Assembly: GCF_034432235.1 (NCBI RefSeq)
Contig: NZ_DAOUCJ010000033.1
Coordinates: forward strand, 1 to 20,477
Length of the DNA: 20,477 bases
DNA from: Thermoflexus sp.
GTDB taxonomy: Bacteria > Chloroflexota > Anaerolineae > Thermoflexales > Thermoflexaceae
Direction of reading: 5' to 3'
In this document: piece by piece, positions 7,120 through 15,066 of the stretch
Numbering within the stretch: the stretch's first letter is position 1
How the letters are laid out: each line of letters begins with the position of its first letter
Program-made: the position numbers and the translations under genes
The notes under the pieces: generated by a model
What the model was told of the DNA's origin: nothing
Database searches by the model: none
Seen by the model: only the letters and a program-made list of their open reading frames with translations

Positions 7120-7147
7120 GGGGCGGGTGGGCGCGCCCATCCGCCCC
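7120..7147. repeat. 28-bp GC-rich inverted repeat after the mutase gene
   Basis: The two 14-base arms (7120-7133 and 7134-7147) are complementary except for one G·U-compatible position, which would form a stem of about 12 bp with a 4-base loop. It starts 28 bases after the mutase stop. No T tract follows. It may end or protect the mutase transcript. Confidence 0.5.
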
Positions 7148-7300
7148 CCCAGATCTCTGAAGAGGGACAGGCTCCCCATGCGGCGCGGCGCTCCCCTGCA
7201 ACGTCCTGTTGGGTTTGGAGACACCCTCTTCCGTTAGGGCATAGGAGATGAGAGCCCGTCGCCTTCCGCTCCAACTTCCCCAATCCCGTCGAATCCATCG

Positions 7301-8566
7301 ATGGGTCCGGAGACCTTCCGAAAGATCGATCCGCACCTGCGGCGAGGACGGAACGGAATCCTCATCAGCCTGCTCGCCATCAGCCTGTCCGCCTCGCAGC
7401 CTTTTCTTTCCTTCGAAGATCGCCTGAGCCTGCATGTGGCCGGGCGAGGCTTCCACTTCGCCACCTGGCTCCTCTCAGTCTGGTGGGAGAAGCTGATCCT
7501 CGACACCGCCACCCCGCAGGCCTTTCTGGATGAGGCGACCCAAGGTCGGACGCTTCGAGGCTTTTTGCGCCATCTGGAGGCCGCGCAGCAAGCGGCGGCC
7601 GATCTGGAACACCGGATGGCCGGCTCCGAGCCCACCGATCCCGCCATCCTGGAGGATCTCCGGCGTCGCTGGGAGACGGAACATCGGAAGCAGGAAGCGT
7701 TGCGTCCCCTGGTGGAGGGCATCCTCGCGGAGCAGCTCGCTGTTCTCCTCCGCGGGGAGGGATTGACTCTCCTGGGCTATCCGATCCCCCCGGTCAACCT
7801 CCGCCTGACGGCCATGCCCAACCTGCTGGTGGTATCGCCCCGGGATCGGATCGTCCAGCGGGCCGCCCTCCCCTTGCAGGCCGATCTCACCGCCGATGAG
7901 ATGGAGCGGATCGAACGACACGTCGATGGGGCCTTCAACGTGTCCTCCCTGGTCGTTCCCCTGGGCGGCCTGGCTCTCTACCCGGCAATGATTCTGGAAA
8001 TCCCTTCCCTCCCCTACCTCACCGAAACCATTGCCCATGAGTGGACCCATCACTGGCTCTTCCTGTGGCCTCTGGGATGGTTCTACGAGCGCCCGGAAGC
8101 TCGCACCATTAACGAGACCGCCGCGGATCTGGTGGGGAAGGCCCTGGGACGGGCGTGGCTGGCCCGCTTCTACCCCGAGGATCTCCCCTCACCCCCCTCC
8201 CCTGCAGACTCGCCCCATGCTCCAGAGGAACAGCCGGCCTTCCATTTCGGACGGGAGCTGGCGAAAACCCGAACGGTGGTGGAGCGACTGCTGGCGCGGG
8301 GGGAGATCCGCCGGGCGGAGCAGTATATGGAGGCCCGACGCCGGGTCTTCCTGGAACACGGCTACGTGATCCGCAAGCTGAACCAGGCCTACTTCGCTTT
8401 CTATGGCGCCTATGCGGCGGAGGAAGGTGCGGCAGGCGTGGAGGATCCCATCGGCCCGCGCGTGCGTCGCCTGTGGGAGCAGAGCCCATCGTTACGGGCC
8501 TTTCTGTTCCGGATCGCCTTCATCACCGACCTGGCCGGCCTCCGCCGGGCGCTGGGGGAACCATAA
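7301..8566 (+). CDS. Putative membrane-anchored zinc metalloprotease (HExxH), family not recognised
   Basis: I do not recognise a named family for this 421-residue protein. His246-Glu247-x-x-His250 within TIAHEWTHHWLF is a zinc-protease core, and Glu272 in INETAADLVG, 26 residues after the first His, fits the third ligand of gluzincin-type enzymes. A hydrophobic segment at about 19-36 after a basic stretch looks like a signal anchor, and a second apolar stretch lies at about 52-66. The region 95-145 is charged and probably helical, and 292-315 is a Pro-rich linker. The start at 7301 is the first possible one after an in-frame stop at 7235, but no ribosome site precedes it, so the true start could be further in. 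The substrate is unknown. It stands alone between the mutase and the thiamine operon. Confidence 0.65.
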   Translation: MGPETFRKIDPHLRRGRNGILISLLAISLSASQPFLSFEDRLSLHVAGRGFHFATWLLSVWWEKLILDTATPQAFLDEATQGRTLRGFLRHLEAAQQAAADLEHRMAGSEPTDPAILEDLRRRWETEHRKQEALRPLVEGILAEQLAVLLRGEGLTLLGYPIPPVNLRLTAMPNLLVVSPRDRIVQRAALPLQADLTADEMERIERHVDGAFNVSSLVVPLGGLALYPAMILEIPSLPYLTETIAHEWTHHWLFLWPLGWFYERPEARTINETAADLVGKALGRAWLARFYPEDLPSPPSPADSPHAPEEQPAFHFGRELAKTRTVVERLLARGEIRRAEQYMEARRRVFLEHGYVIRKLNQAYFAFYGAYAAEEGAAGVEDPIGPRVRRLWEQSPSLRAFLFRIAFITDLAGLRRALGEP

Positions 8567-8661
8567 ACCGTCTGGCCCTCCCCGCGACGCTCCAGGCCAC
8601 GGGGGCAGAGAAAACCAGCCGCCTGACCTCTACCTCCCGATCCTCCTCTCATGTCGGTAAA

Positions 8662-8690
8662 TTGACAGGATGCCTCCTCTGACTTAAAAC
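8662..8690 (+). promoter_or_regulatory. Promoter of the thiamine operon
   Basis: A perfect -35 TTGACA (8662-8667) is followed after 17 bases by TAAAAC (8685-8690), four of six matches to the -10 consensus. Transcription would start near 8697, about 18 bases before the riboswitch. Confidence 0.6.
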
Positions 8691-8714
8691 AAAGTAAGAG
8701 TTACATGGCGCGGG

Positions 8715-8814
8715 TCCGTTGGGGGAGTCCGGGCGAGCCGGGCTGAGAGGACGGCCATATCCGCCGTCGACCCCTGGAACCTGATCCGGATCATGCCGGC
8801 GGAGGGAAGACGGG
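8715..8814 (+). promoter_or_regulatory. TPP riboswitch (THI element)
   Basis: The conserved thi-box parts are present in order: GGGCTGAGA (8740-8748), ACCC (8770-8773), ACCTGATCCGGATCATGCCGGCG (8779-8801) and AGGGAAG (8803-8809). The closing stem P1 can form between TCCGT (8715-8719) and ACGGG (8810-8814). It senses thiamine pyrophosphate and represses the thiO-S-G operon. About 120 bases separate it from thiO and no U-run terminator is visible there. A C/T-rich stretch at 8851-8870 could take part in hiding the ribosome site, so translational control or Rho-dependent control is inferred. Confidence 0.92.
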
Positions 8815-8934
8815 CGCGCCGCGGCGATCTCGCACCACCTCCCTGTGATCCCGCCCTCTCCTCCTGGCTCCGCCTCATCTCATACGGAAACTGGATTCGC
8901 ACAGCCAGATTTCTCCGGGAAGTAGAGCGCCCTC

Positions 8935-10062
8935 ATGACGAACGCCAATGAAATCGTGATCATCGGCGGCGGGATCTGCGGGCTCTCCATCGGCTGGTTC
9001 CTGGCCCGCTCTGGATACCCGGTGACGATCCTGGAACGGGGCGGCGCCGGGCTGGGCGCGACCTGGGCGGCCGCCGGGATGCTGGCCCCTCACGCGGAGG
9101 CAGAGCCCGGTGAGGAGAGGCTCCTGCCGCTGTTGCGGGCTAGCCGCGATATGTGGGCCGACTTCGCCCGGGAGCTGGAGGCCGTCTCCGGGATCCCCGT
9201 GGACTACCGGGACGAAGGCACGCTGGTGGTCGCCCTCGATCGGGACGACGCGGAACGCTTGAGGTTCCTCTATGAATTCCAGCGCAGCCAGAACCTCCCC
9301 ACTGAGTGGCTTTCCGGCTACGAGGCCCGACGGATGGAGCCGCATCTCTCCCGGCACGTGGTGGCCGCCATCTACAGCCCGCAGGATCATCAGGTGGATA
9401 ACCGGAAGGTGGCCCGGGCGCTGATCGAAGCCTTCCGAAAGGCCGGCGGACATCTGCGGGAACACACGGAGGTGACCGGGATCGTGATCGATGAGAACCG
9501 CGTCCTCGGGGTCCGCCTCGCCCGCGGATTCCTGGAGGCCCACACGGTGATCCTGGCCGCCGGGGCCTGGTCCGCCCAGATCCCCGGGCTCCCCCCCGAG
9601 GCCCGCCCGCCTGTCCGGCCTGTGAAGGGTCAGATGCTGGCGGTGCAGATGCCTCCCGAGGCGCCCCTGCTGCAACACGTGGTGTGGGGGCCGGATGCCT
9701 ACCTGGTTCCCCGTCGGGATGGTCGGTTGTTGATTGGGGCGACGGTGGAGGAAAAAGGGTTCGATGCCCACCTGACCGCCGGAGGGATCTTCCGGCTGCT
9801 GCGAGGGGCCTGGGAGATCCTGCCCGGGATTGATGAGCTGCCCATCGTGGAGATGTGGGTGGGCTTCCGGCCGGGAAGCCGGGATGATGCACCGATCCTG
9901 GGGCCGACGGCGGTGGAGGGGCTGATCCTGGCGACCGGCCACTACCGCAACGGCATCCTGCTGGCCCCGATCACCGCTCACGCCATTCATCACCTGATCG
10001 TCCATGGCGACCTCCCCGAGGTCGCGAAACCGTTCACCCTCGCGCGATTCTGCCACCGGTAG
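8935..10062 (+). CDS. thiO: Glycine oxidase ThiO
   Basis: This 375-residue FAD enzyme of the D-amino-acid oxidase family oxidises glycine to the dehydroglycine used for the thiazole ring of thiamine. The dinucleotide-binding motif IIGGGICGLSIGW spans residues 9-21. The family block PVKGQMLAV, then YLVPRRDGRLLIGATVEEKGFD, and the C-terminal TGHYRNGILLAPIT are typical of ThiO. The ATG at 8935 directly precedes the Rossmann strand; the ribosome site (GGGAAG) is weak, which fits a gene controlled by a riboswitch at translation. It is the first gene after the TPP riboswitch, 47 bases before thiS, and together with ThiS and ThiG makes the aerobic thiazole pathway. No ThiH is seen. Confidence 0.95.
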   Translation: MTNANEIVIIGGGICGLSIGWFLARSGYPVTILERGGAGLGATWAAAGMLAPHAEAEPGEERLLPLLRASRDMWADFARELEAVSGIPVDYRDEGTLVVALDRDDAERLRFLYEFQRSQNLPTEWLSGYEARRMEPHLSRHVVAAIYSPQDHQVDNRKVARALIEAFRKAGGHLREHTEVTGIVIDENRVLGVRLARGFLEAHTVILAAGAWSAQIPGLPPEARPPVRPVKGQMLAVQMPPEAPLLQHVVWGPDAYLVPRRDGRLLIGATVEEKGFDAHLTAGGIFRLLRGAWEILPGIDELPIVEMWVGFRPGSRDDAPILGPTAVEGLILATGHYRNGILLAPITAHAIHHLIVHGDLPEVAKPFTLARFCHR

Positions 10063-10109
10063 GGGCAGGCCCCTGGGCCTGTCTCCCTGGAGTGAAGGAG
10101 GGAAACCCG

Positions 10110-10319
10110 ATGGAGGCCATCCTGATCGTCAATGGACAGCCCCATCCGTATCGGCCGCATACGGTTCGGGAGCTCCTGGCCGCCCTGGGCCTGGATCCCG
10201 ATCGCCCGGGCATTGCGGTGGCGATCAACGCCACCGTGATCCCCCGACCGGAATGGGGGAACGTCCGGCTCCAGCCCGGGGATCGGGTGGAGATTGTCCA
10301 CGCGGTCGCAGGGGGATGA
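10110..10319 (+). CDS. thiS: Sulfur carrier protein ThiS
   Basis: This 69-residue ubiquitin-like protein ends in the Gly-Gly tail that is adenylated and thiocarboxylated to deliver sulfur to ThiG. The pattern VNGQPHPYRPHTVRELLAALGL, then AVAINATVIPR and the closing GDRVEIVHAVAGG, is standard for ThiS. The ATG at 10110 follows AAGGAGGG at good spacing; an ATG six codons earlier (10092) lies before that ribosome site and is rejected. The activating enzyme (ThiF/MoeB) is not in the window. The stop codon lies inside the left arm of a strong hairpin. Confidence 0.95.
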   Translation: MEAILIVNGQPHPYRPHTVRELLAALGLDPDRPGIAVAINATVIPRPEWGNVRLQPGDRVEIVHAVAGG

Positions 10320-10353
10320 ACCGGCACGGAGGTGGGAAGGCCGTGCGCGGTTC
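10318..10353 (+). other. Stable hairpin between thiS and thiG
   Basis: GAACCGGCACGG (10318-10329) pairs with CCGTGC-G-CGGTTC (10341-10353), 12 base pairs with one bulged G and an 11-base loop. It overlaps the thiS stop codon and leaves about 75 bases to the thiG ATG. No T tract follows, so I read it as an RNA-processing, stability or partial-attenuation element that could set the ThiS:ThiG ratio. Confidence 0.5.
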
Positions 10354-10428
10354 CCCATCAGGAGAAAGGGGTCCACTCTTTCCTCCCGGATTCACGGCGC
10401 AGTTTTCTGTAAGATCTTCAGGAGGCCT

Positions 10429-11202
10429 ATGATGAACGAAGGACTGGTGATCGCCGGACGGGCGTTCCGCTCGCGTCTGATCCTCGGAACAGCTCGATAT
10501 CCCAACCTCCAGGTGATGCTGGATGCCCTGGAGGCCAGCGGAACCGAAATCGTGACCGTGGCCATCCGCCGGGTCCGCTTCGGGGCTGATGGGGAGAACC
10601 TCTACGACCTGCTGCGGGATCGCTATTTCATCCTGCCGAACACTGCCGGATGCTACACCGCCCGAGATGCGGTGCTCACCGCCCACCTGGCCCGCGAAGC
10701 CCTGGGCACGAACTGGATCAAGCTGGAAGTGATCGGCGATGAGGAGACCCTCTACCCCGATGCCGAGCAGCTGCTGGAGGCCGCGCGCCAGCTGGTGAAG
10801 GATGGCTTCGTGGTCCTCCCCTACTGCACCGATGATCCCATCCTGTGCCGGAAGCTGGAGGATATCGGTTGCGCGGCGGTGATGCCGCTGGGGGCGCCCA
10901 TCGGATCCGGGATGGGGATCCTGAACCCGTATAACATCCGGCTGATCCGCCAGATGTGCACGGTGCCGGTGATCGTGGACGCCGGGGTGGGGACTGCATC
11001 GGATGTGGCGATCGCGATGGAGCTGGGATGCGATGGGGTGCTGCTGAACACCGCAGTGGCCCAGGCGCGGGATCCGGTGAAGATGGCCCGGGCGATGCGC
11101 CTGGCGGTGGAGGCCGGACGGCTGGCCTATGAAGCTGGCCGCATCCCCCGCCGCTTGTATGCCGTGCCCTCCAGCCCGATGGAGGATCGCATCGAGGTAT
11201 GA
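10429..11202 (+). CDS. thiG: Thiazole synthase ThiG
   Basis: This 257-residue TIM-barrel enzyme builds the thiazole phosphate from deoxyxylulose 5-phosphate, dehydroglycine and ThiS thiocarboxylate. Lys98 in NWIKLEVIGD is the Schiff-base lysine. Other family blocks are LILGTARYPN at the N-terminus, LPNTAGCYTA at 69-78, MPLGAPIGSGMG and VIVDAGVGTASDVA. The ATG at 10429 follows AGGAGG with a three-base gap; a second ATG comes next. The longer open frame back to 10294 crosses the hairpin and is not homologous. The stop overlaps the next start by 4 bases, so the ThiE/TenI gene is translationally coupled. Confidence 0.96.
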   Translation: MMNEGLVIAGRAFRSRLILGTARYPNLQVMLDALEASGTEIVTVAIRRVRFGADGENLYDLLRDRYFILPNTAGCYTARDAVLTAHLAREALGTNWIKLEVIGDEETLYPDAEQLLEAARQLVKDGFVVLPYCTDDPILCRKLEDIGCAAVMPLGAPIGSGMGILNPYNIRLIRQMCTVPVIVDAGVGTASDVAIAMELGCDGVLLNTAVAQARDPVKMARAMRLAVEAGRLAYEAGRIPRRLYAVPSSPMEDRIEV

Positions 11203-11819
11203 ACCTCCCCCAGCCGCCGCTGCTGGTGATCACCGACCGTCGCCTGGCCCGCCGGCCGCTGCTTGCTGTGATCGAGGCGATCCTCACAGCTGGCGGGCGC
11301 TGGGTGATGGTGCGGGAAAAGGACCTCCCCGAAGATGAACTGGCTTCCCTGGTTCGGGCGATCATCCGGCTGGCCCGACGCGTGGGAGGGGTTGTGGTGG
11401 TCAACACCTGGGCATCGGTTGCCGCAGCCTGTGAGGCCGATGGGGTGCATTTGCCTCAAGGCCTTTCGGTCGCCGAAGCCCGACGCATCGTCGGCCCGGG
11501 GCGCTGGGTAGGGGTTTCCACCCACAACCTGGAAGAGGCCCTACGCGCGGTGGAGGAAGGGGCGGACTATATCACCCTGAGCCCCATCTTCCCTTCCGTC
11601 AGCAAGCCGGGCTATGGACCGGCGCTGGGGGTGGAGACTCTCCGCATGGTCGCCCGAGCGGTATCCATCCCGGTGGTGGCCCTGGGGGGAATTACCCCGG
11701 AGAACGCCCGCGCATGCCGGGAAGCCGGCGCGGCGGGAATCGCGGTCCTGGGCTCCGTGATGACTGCGGAAGATCCGGGAGCGATCGTTCGCGCCTATCT
11801 TTCTGCCTGGGGGGGTTGA
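11199..11819 (+). CDS. ThiE/TenI-family protein (thiamine-phosphate synthase or thiazole tautomerase)
   Basis: This 206-residue TIM-barrel protein is coupled to thiG through an ATGA overlap. Family features are LLVITDRR at 8-15, VREKDLPEDEL at 38-48, the barrel strands GVSTHNLEEAL and DYITLSPIFPSVSK with Lys136, and VVALGGITPENA. The two aspartates that hold Mg-pyrophosphate in thiamine-phosphate synthase (in the usual ND and HxGQxD motifs) are missing: Asn69 is followed by Thr70, and the second motif reads HLPQGL. HLP at this place also occurs in TenI thiazole tautomerases. Standing next to thiO-S-G, a tautomerase that aromatises the ThiG product is at least as likely as ThiE. No symbol is given for that reason. 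It ends 20 bases from the convergent tyrA stop. Confidence 0.85.
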   Translation: MNLPQPPLLVITDRRLARRPLLAVIEAILTAGGRWVMVREKDLPEDELASLVRAIIRLARRVGGVVVVNTWASVAAACEADGVHLPQGLSVAEARRIVGPGRWVGVSTHNLEEALRAVEEGADYITLSPIFPSVSKPGYGPALGVETLRMVARAVSIPVVALGGITPENARACREAGAAGIAVLGSVMTAEDPGAIVRAYLSAWGG

Positions 11820-11839
11820 ATCGATCGAAAACGCGAGGT

Positions 11840-12682
11840 TCACGGACCGGGGAAGCGGAGCGCCCGACGCCGGGCCGAGAGGTGCTCCCATTCCAGAGGC
11901 AACACCGGTGGGGATGCGCGTAAATCCTCCCGCCAGCGGATGAGGATCTGGCAGAGGGCCTCCAGAGCGGCGCCGAGCTCATCGGCGTTGCTTCGCACCA
12001 CCTCGCCCATCATCCGCGGATCGCTGGCCGCCACCCGGGTGGCATCCCGGAATCCGGAAGCCGCGATCTCCCACATGGCCGGATCCCCCGCGGCCTCGAC
12101 GGCAGCCATCAGCGCCATGGCGGTCACGTAGGGGAGATGGCTCACCCAGGCCACCCGCCGATCGTGGATCTCCGCCTCCATCCAGATGGGGCGCGCTCCC
12201 AGAAGGGTGACCAGCTCCTCAGCCTGCACCGCCGCCTCCGGTGTCGTTCGGGAGGTCGGCACCAGAATGAACGGTTTCCCGAGGAAGAGCTCCGGATCGG
12301 AGGCCAGGAAGCCCGAGCGCTCCCTGCCTGCCATGGGGTGCCCCCCTACTGCCCTCACCCCTTCCGGCAACCGGGCCATCGCCGCCACAATCCGCCGCTT
12401 GGTGCTCCCCGTATCCAGGATCAGCTGGCCGGGTCGCCAGGGGAGGGCCTCCAGGAGCTCCTCAATGGTGCCCACCGGCGTGGCCAGGATCACCCCATCC
12501 GCCGCAGCGACCAGCGCAGGGGGATCCAGCAAGGCCTCGAAAACCCCGGAAGCCTGGGCCTCTGTCCGTGTAGCCGGATCGCGATCCGCTCCCAGAACCG
12601 GGATGCCCTGTTGCGCCAGCCGCCGGGCGATGGAACCGCCGATCAGGCCCAGACCGATGACACCCCAGCGAAAGTTCTCCAT
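11840..12682 (-). CDS. tyrA: Prephenate dehydrogenase TyrA
   Basis: This 280-residue enzyme converts prephenate to 4-hydroxyphenylpyruvate for tyrosine. The Rossmann motif GLGLIGGS is at 10-17, with Asp33 after the second strand favouring NAD. GGHPMAGRERSG at 113-124 and the later WVSHLPYVTAMAL block, carrying catalytic and substrate-binding histidines, are typical. No ACT or chorismate-mutase domain is attached. The ATG at 12682 begins just before the Rossmann fold; no clear ribosome site precedes it, and a GTG two codons earlier is possible. The open frame back to 12817 is non-homologous and would overlap aroF. It is the third gene of the pheA-aroF-tyrA operon, after a 112-base gap that holds nothing I recognise. 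Confidence 0.93.
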   Translation of the reverse strand: MENFRWGVIGLGLIGGSIARRLAQQGIPVLGADRDPATRTEAQASGVFEALLDPPALVAAADGVILATPVGTIEELLEALPWRPGQLILDTGSTKRRIVAAMARLPEGVRAVGGHPMAGRERSGFLASDPELFLGKPFILVPTSRTTPEAAVQAEELVTLLGARPIWMEAEIHDRRVAWVSHLPYVTAMALMAAVEAAGDPAMWEIAASGFRDATRVAASDPRMMGEVVRSNADELGAALEALCQILIRWREDLRASPPVLPLEWEHLSARRRALRFPGP

Positions 12683-12794
12683 CGTCACAACCCGAAAAGA
12701 GAGTGGACGAGCGCCTGCCCGCGCGTCCGGGAAATCCCAACCCCGAATGCCCTCGGGAGGAGGTCCGCTGCGCGCCCCCCGAACATGGCATGCG

Positions 12795-13802
12795 TTACGG
12801 CAATGCCCGTAGGGCAAGGGCCACGGCTCGCGCCTCCCGGACCAGGCGGGCGAAGGCCTCGGGGGTCAGGGATTGACGGCCATCCGACCAGGCCTCCTCC
12901 GGGCGGATGTGAACTTCCGTCAACAAGCCATCCGCCCCTGCGGCAATGGCCGCGCGGGCGATGGGGATCACATACGCCGCCTCCCCTGTGCCGTGGCTGG
13001 GATCCACCAGCACCGGCAGATGGCTGAGCTGCTTCACGACCGGCACGGCGTTGATGTCCAGAGTGTTTCGGGTCATCCGCTCAAAGGTGCGGATCCCCCG
13101 CTCGCACAGGATCACGTTGAAATTCCCATAGGCCATCACGTATTCCGCTGCCAGCAGCCACTCTTCGATGGTCGCGCTCATCCCCCGCTTGAGCAGCACC
13201 GGCTTCGGCTGTCGGCCCACTGCTTTCAGCAGGCTGAAGTTCTGCATATTCCGCGCGCCGACCTGCAAAACATCCGCCACCTCCGCGACCAGGGGAACCT
13301 CCTCCGGGGCCATCACCTCCGTTACGACCGGGAGCCCGGTTTCGGCCCGTGCCTCGGCCAGTAATTCCAGCCCTTCGAAGCCCAGGCCCTGGAAGGAATA
13401 GGGGGAGGTGCGAGGTTTGAAAGCGCCGGCCCGTAGCATATGGGCCCCGGCTTCCCGAACGGCATGGGCGGTTTCCAGCAGCTGGGAACGGGATTCTACC
13501 GCGCAGGGCCCCGCGATAAAGACCGGCTCCTCGCCCCCAATGAGGACCTCTCCCACCCGGATCTGGGTGCCCTCCGGCCGGTAATCCCGAGCTGCCAGCT
13601 GAAACGCATGACGGACCGGGATCACCCGCCGGACCCCCGGCCAGGACTGGAGCTCGCGGGGATCCAGGTCGCGCTCATCGGGGCAAACCAGCACGGGTTG
13701 CGGCCCGTGAACCCAATGGACCGGCTTCCCCCGGGATTGAAGGTGGTCCACCAGGCGCTGGATCATACGGGGATCCACATCGGCAGCGCATTCCACAATC
13801 AT
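12795..13802 (-). CDS. aroF: 3-deoxy-7-phosphoheptulonate (DAHP) synthase, AroF type with N-terminal regulatory domain
   Basis: This 335-residue type I-beta DAHP synthase condenses PEP and erythrose 4-phosphate at the entry of the shikimate pathway. Residues 1-70 form the ferredoxin-like regulatory domain known from Thermotoga, which mediates Tyr/Phe feedback inhibition. The catalytic barrel has FIAGPCAVES with metal ligand Cys100, KPRTSPYSFQG at 129-139, LLKRGMSAT and the metal-binding DPSHGTG. The ATG at 13802 follows GGAGGAAGGAGG and overlaps the pheA stop by 4 bases, so the two are translationally coupled. The frame upstream to 13916 lies inside pheA and is ignored. Placement after the attenuator makes the pathway's first step respond to Tyr/Phe supply. 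Confidence 0.95.
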   Translation of the reverse strand: MIVECAADVDPRMIQRLVDHLQSRGKPVHWVHGPQPVLVCPDERDLDPRELQSWPGVRRVIPVRHAFQLAARDYRPEGTQIRVGEVLIGGEEPVFIAGPCAVESRSQLLETAHAVREAGAHMLRAGAFKPRTSPYSFQGLGFEGLELLAEARAETGLPVVTEVMAPEEVPLVAEVADVLQVGARNMQNFSLLKAVGRQPKPVLLKRGMSATIEEWLLAAEYVMAYGNFNVILCERGIRTFERMTRNTLDINAVPVVKQLSHLPVLVDPSHGTGEAAYVIPIARAAIAAGADGLLTEVHIRPEEAWSDGRQSLTPEAFARLVREARAVALALRALP

Positions 13803-15055
13803 CGTTCCCCTCCTTCCTCCACGGATGCGGTGGGCGTTCCTTCCGCAGCCGGATAGGAGCCCAGCAATTTCACAAAAGAGGCCCGTTGGAGAAGCCCCAG
13901 GAGGGCCTCCCGACACGCGGGGTCCTGCCAGTGACCCTCAAAGTCCACATAGAACACGTATTCCCAGGGCCGTCCGCGCCGGGGGCGGGATTCCAGCTTG
14001 GTGAGATTGATCCCCCGCGTGGCGAATTCCCCCAGGCAGGCATGCAGAGCTCCTGGAACATGTCGGGTGCTGAACACAATCGAGGTCTTGTTGCGCTCCG
14101 CGCGGGGCGGCTCCCGGGTGCTGACGATGAAGAAGCGGGTGGCGTTTTCCGGGTCATCCTCGATTCCCTCAGCAAGGATCGCCAGGCCATAGCGCTCGGC
14201 AGCCAGGCGGCTGGCAATGACCGCGACCCCGGGTTCCGGGCGCTCGGCCAGCATCCGGGCGCTGCCGGCTGTGTCATGGGCGGCCAGGGCTTCCCAGCCA
14301 TGCCGCTCAATGAAACGCGCACACTGCTCCAGAGCCTGCGGGTGAGAGCGCACCATACGGATTTCCGAAAGCGTCGTCCCGGGCGGCGCCAGCAGGCAAT
14401 GGCGCACCCGCAGGATCACCTCCCCCCAGATCCGGAGATCCCGATCCAGCAACAGGTCGTAGACCGCATTGATGGAGCCCGCCGTGGAATTCTCCACCGG
14501 CAGAACGCCGAAATCCGCTCGGCCGACCTCCACAGCATGGGCCACCTCGGCAAAGGTGCGGCATGGGAGCAACACCAGATCCGGCCCGAAAAAGCGCAGC
14601 GCGGCTTCATGGGAATAAGCGCCCGCCTCTCCCTGAAAGGCCACCCGGGGGAGCATGGGAGCCTGCTCCGGGGGATCTGCCTCCTCAGGAGAGGCAGAGC
14701 CGTTTAAGAGATCGGGGCGAAGTTGCTGGGCTTCTCCCAGGTAAACGGGAACGGGTCGGAAGGGGCGCTGGGGGTGAACCAGAAGCAGAACGCGAATACA
14801 ACGGGGAAGGGCATCCGGGACCGGGATCTCCTGGGCGCACAGCATGGGAACGTGTGTCCAGCCCATCTCCCGGGCGACCGAGGCCGGGAAAGCCGCCGTG
14901 AGATCCGGGGTGGTCGTGAACCAGGCGGCCACGATTTCCCCCGGGGCCAGCCGGTTGGCCCGGACGATGGATTCCAGCAACCGTCGGGTTGCCGAGGCGA
15001 TCGCTTCCGGGGTGTTGGCTTCGGCCGTGACCGCGCCGCGAATGCCGTATAGCAT
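13799..15055 (-). CDS. pheA: Fused AroH-class chorismate mutase / prephenate dehydratase with ACT domain
   Basis: This 418-residue bifunctional protein takes chorismate to prephenate and on to phenylpyruvate. Residues 1-117 align by eye with Bacillus AroH: GIRGAVT with Arg6, CAQEIPV with Glu76, CIRVLL with Arg88, VYLGE with Tyr105 and LRPDL with Arg113, so the mutase active site is intact. A short linker (118-135) leads to prephenate dehydratase (136-313: VAFQGEAGAYSHEAA, LPVENSTAGSI, NATRFF). An ACT domain follows (about 325-400, with GALH and ESRP), the usual Phe-binding regulatory module. Ordinary P-proteins carry an AroQ-class mutase instead. The ATG at 15055 follows GTGGGGGA; the upstream ATG at 15076 lies inside the terminator stem and is rejected. 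Expression is governed by the attenuator directly upstream. Confidence 0.93.
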   Translation of the reverse strand: MLYGIRGAVTAEANTPEAIASATRRLLESIVRANRLAPGEIVAAWFTTTPDLTAAFPASVAREMGWTHVPMLCAQEIPVPDALPRCIRVLLLVHPQRPFRPVPVYLGEAQQLRPDLLNGSASPEEADPPEQAPMLPRVAFQGEAGAYSHEAALRFFGPDLVLLPCRTFAEVAHAVEVGRADFGVLPVENSTAGSINAVYDLLLDRDLRIWGEVILRVRHCLLAPPGTTLSEIRMVRSHPQALEQCARFIERHGWEALAAHDTAGSARMLAERPEPGVAVIASRLAAERYGLAILAEGIEDDPENATRFFIVSTREPPRAERNKTSIVFSTRHVPGALHACLGEFATRGINLTKLESRPRRGRPWEYVFYVDFEGHWQDPACREALLGLLQRASFVKLLGSYPAAEGTPTASVEEGGER

Positions 15056-15066
15056 GCGTCCCCCAC

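Noticed and set aside
441..7224. Long antisense or alternate-frame open frames over the FAD subunit, ADH, amidohydrolase and mutase genes
   Set aside because: They are by-products of high GC content; the opposite or other frame encodes clear protein families throughout.
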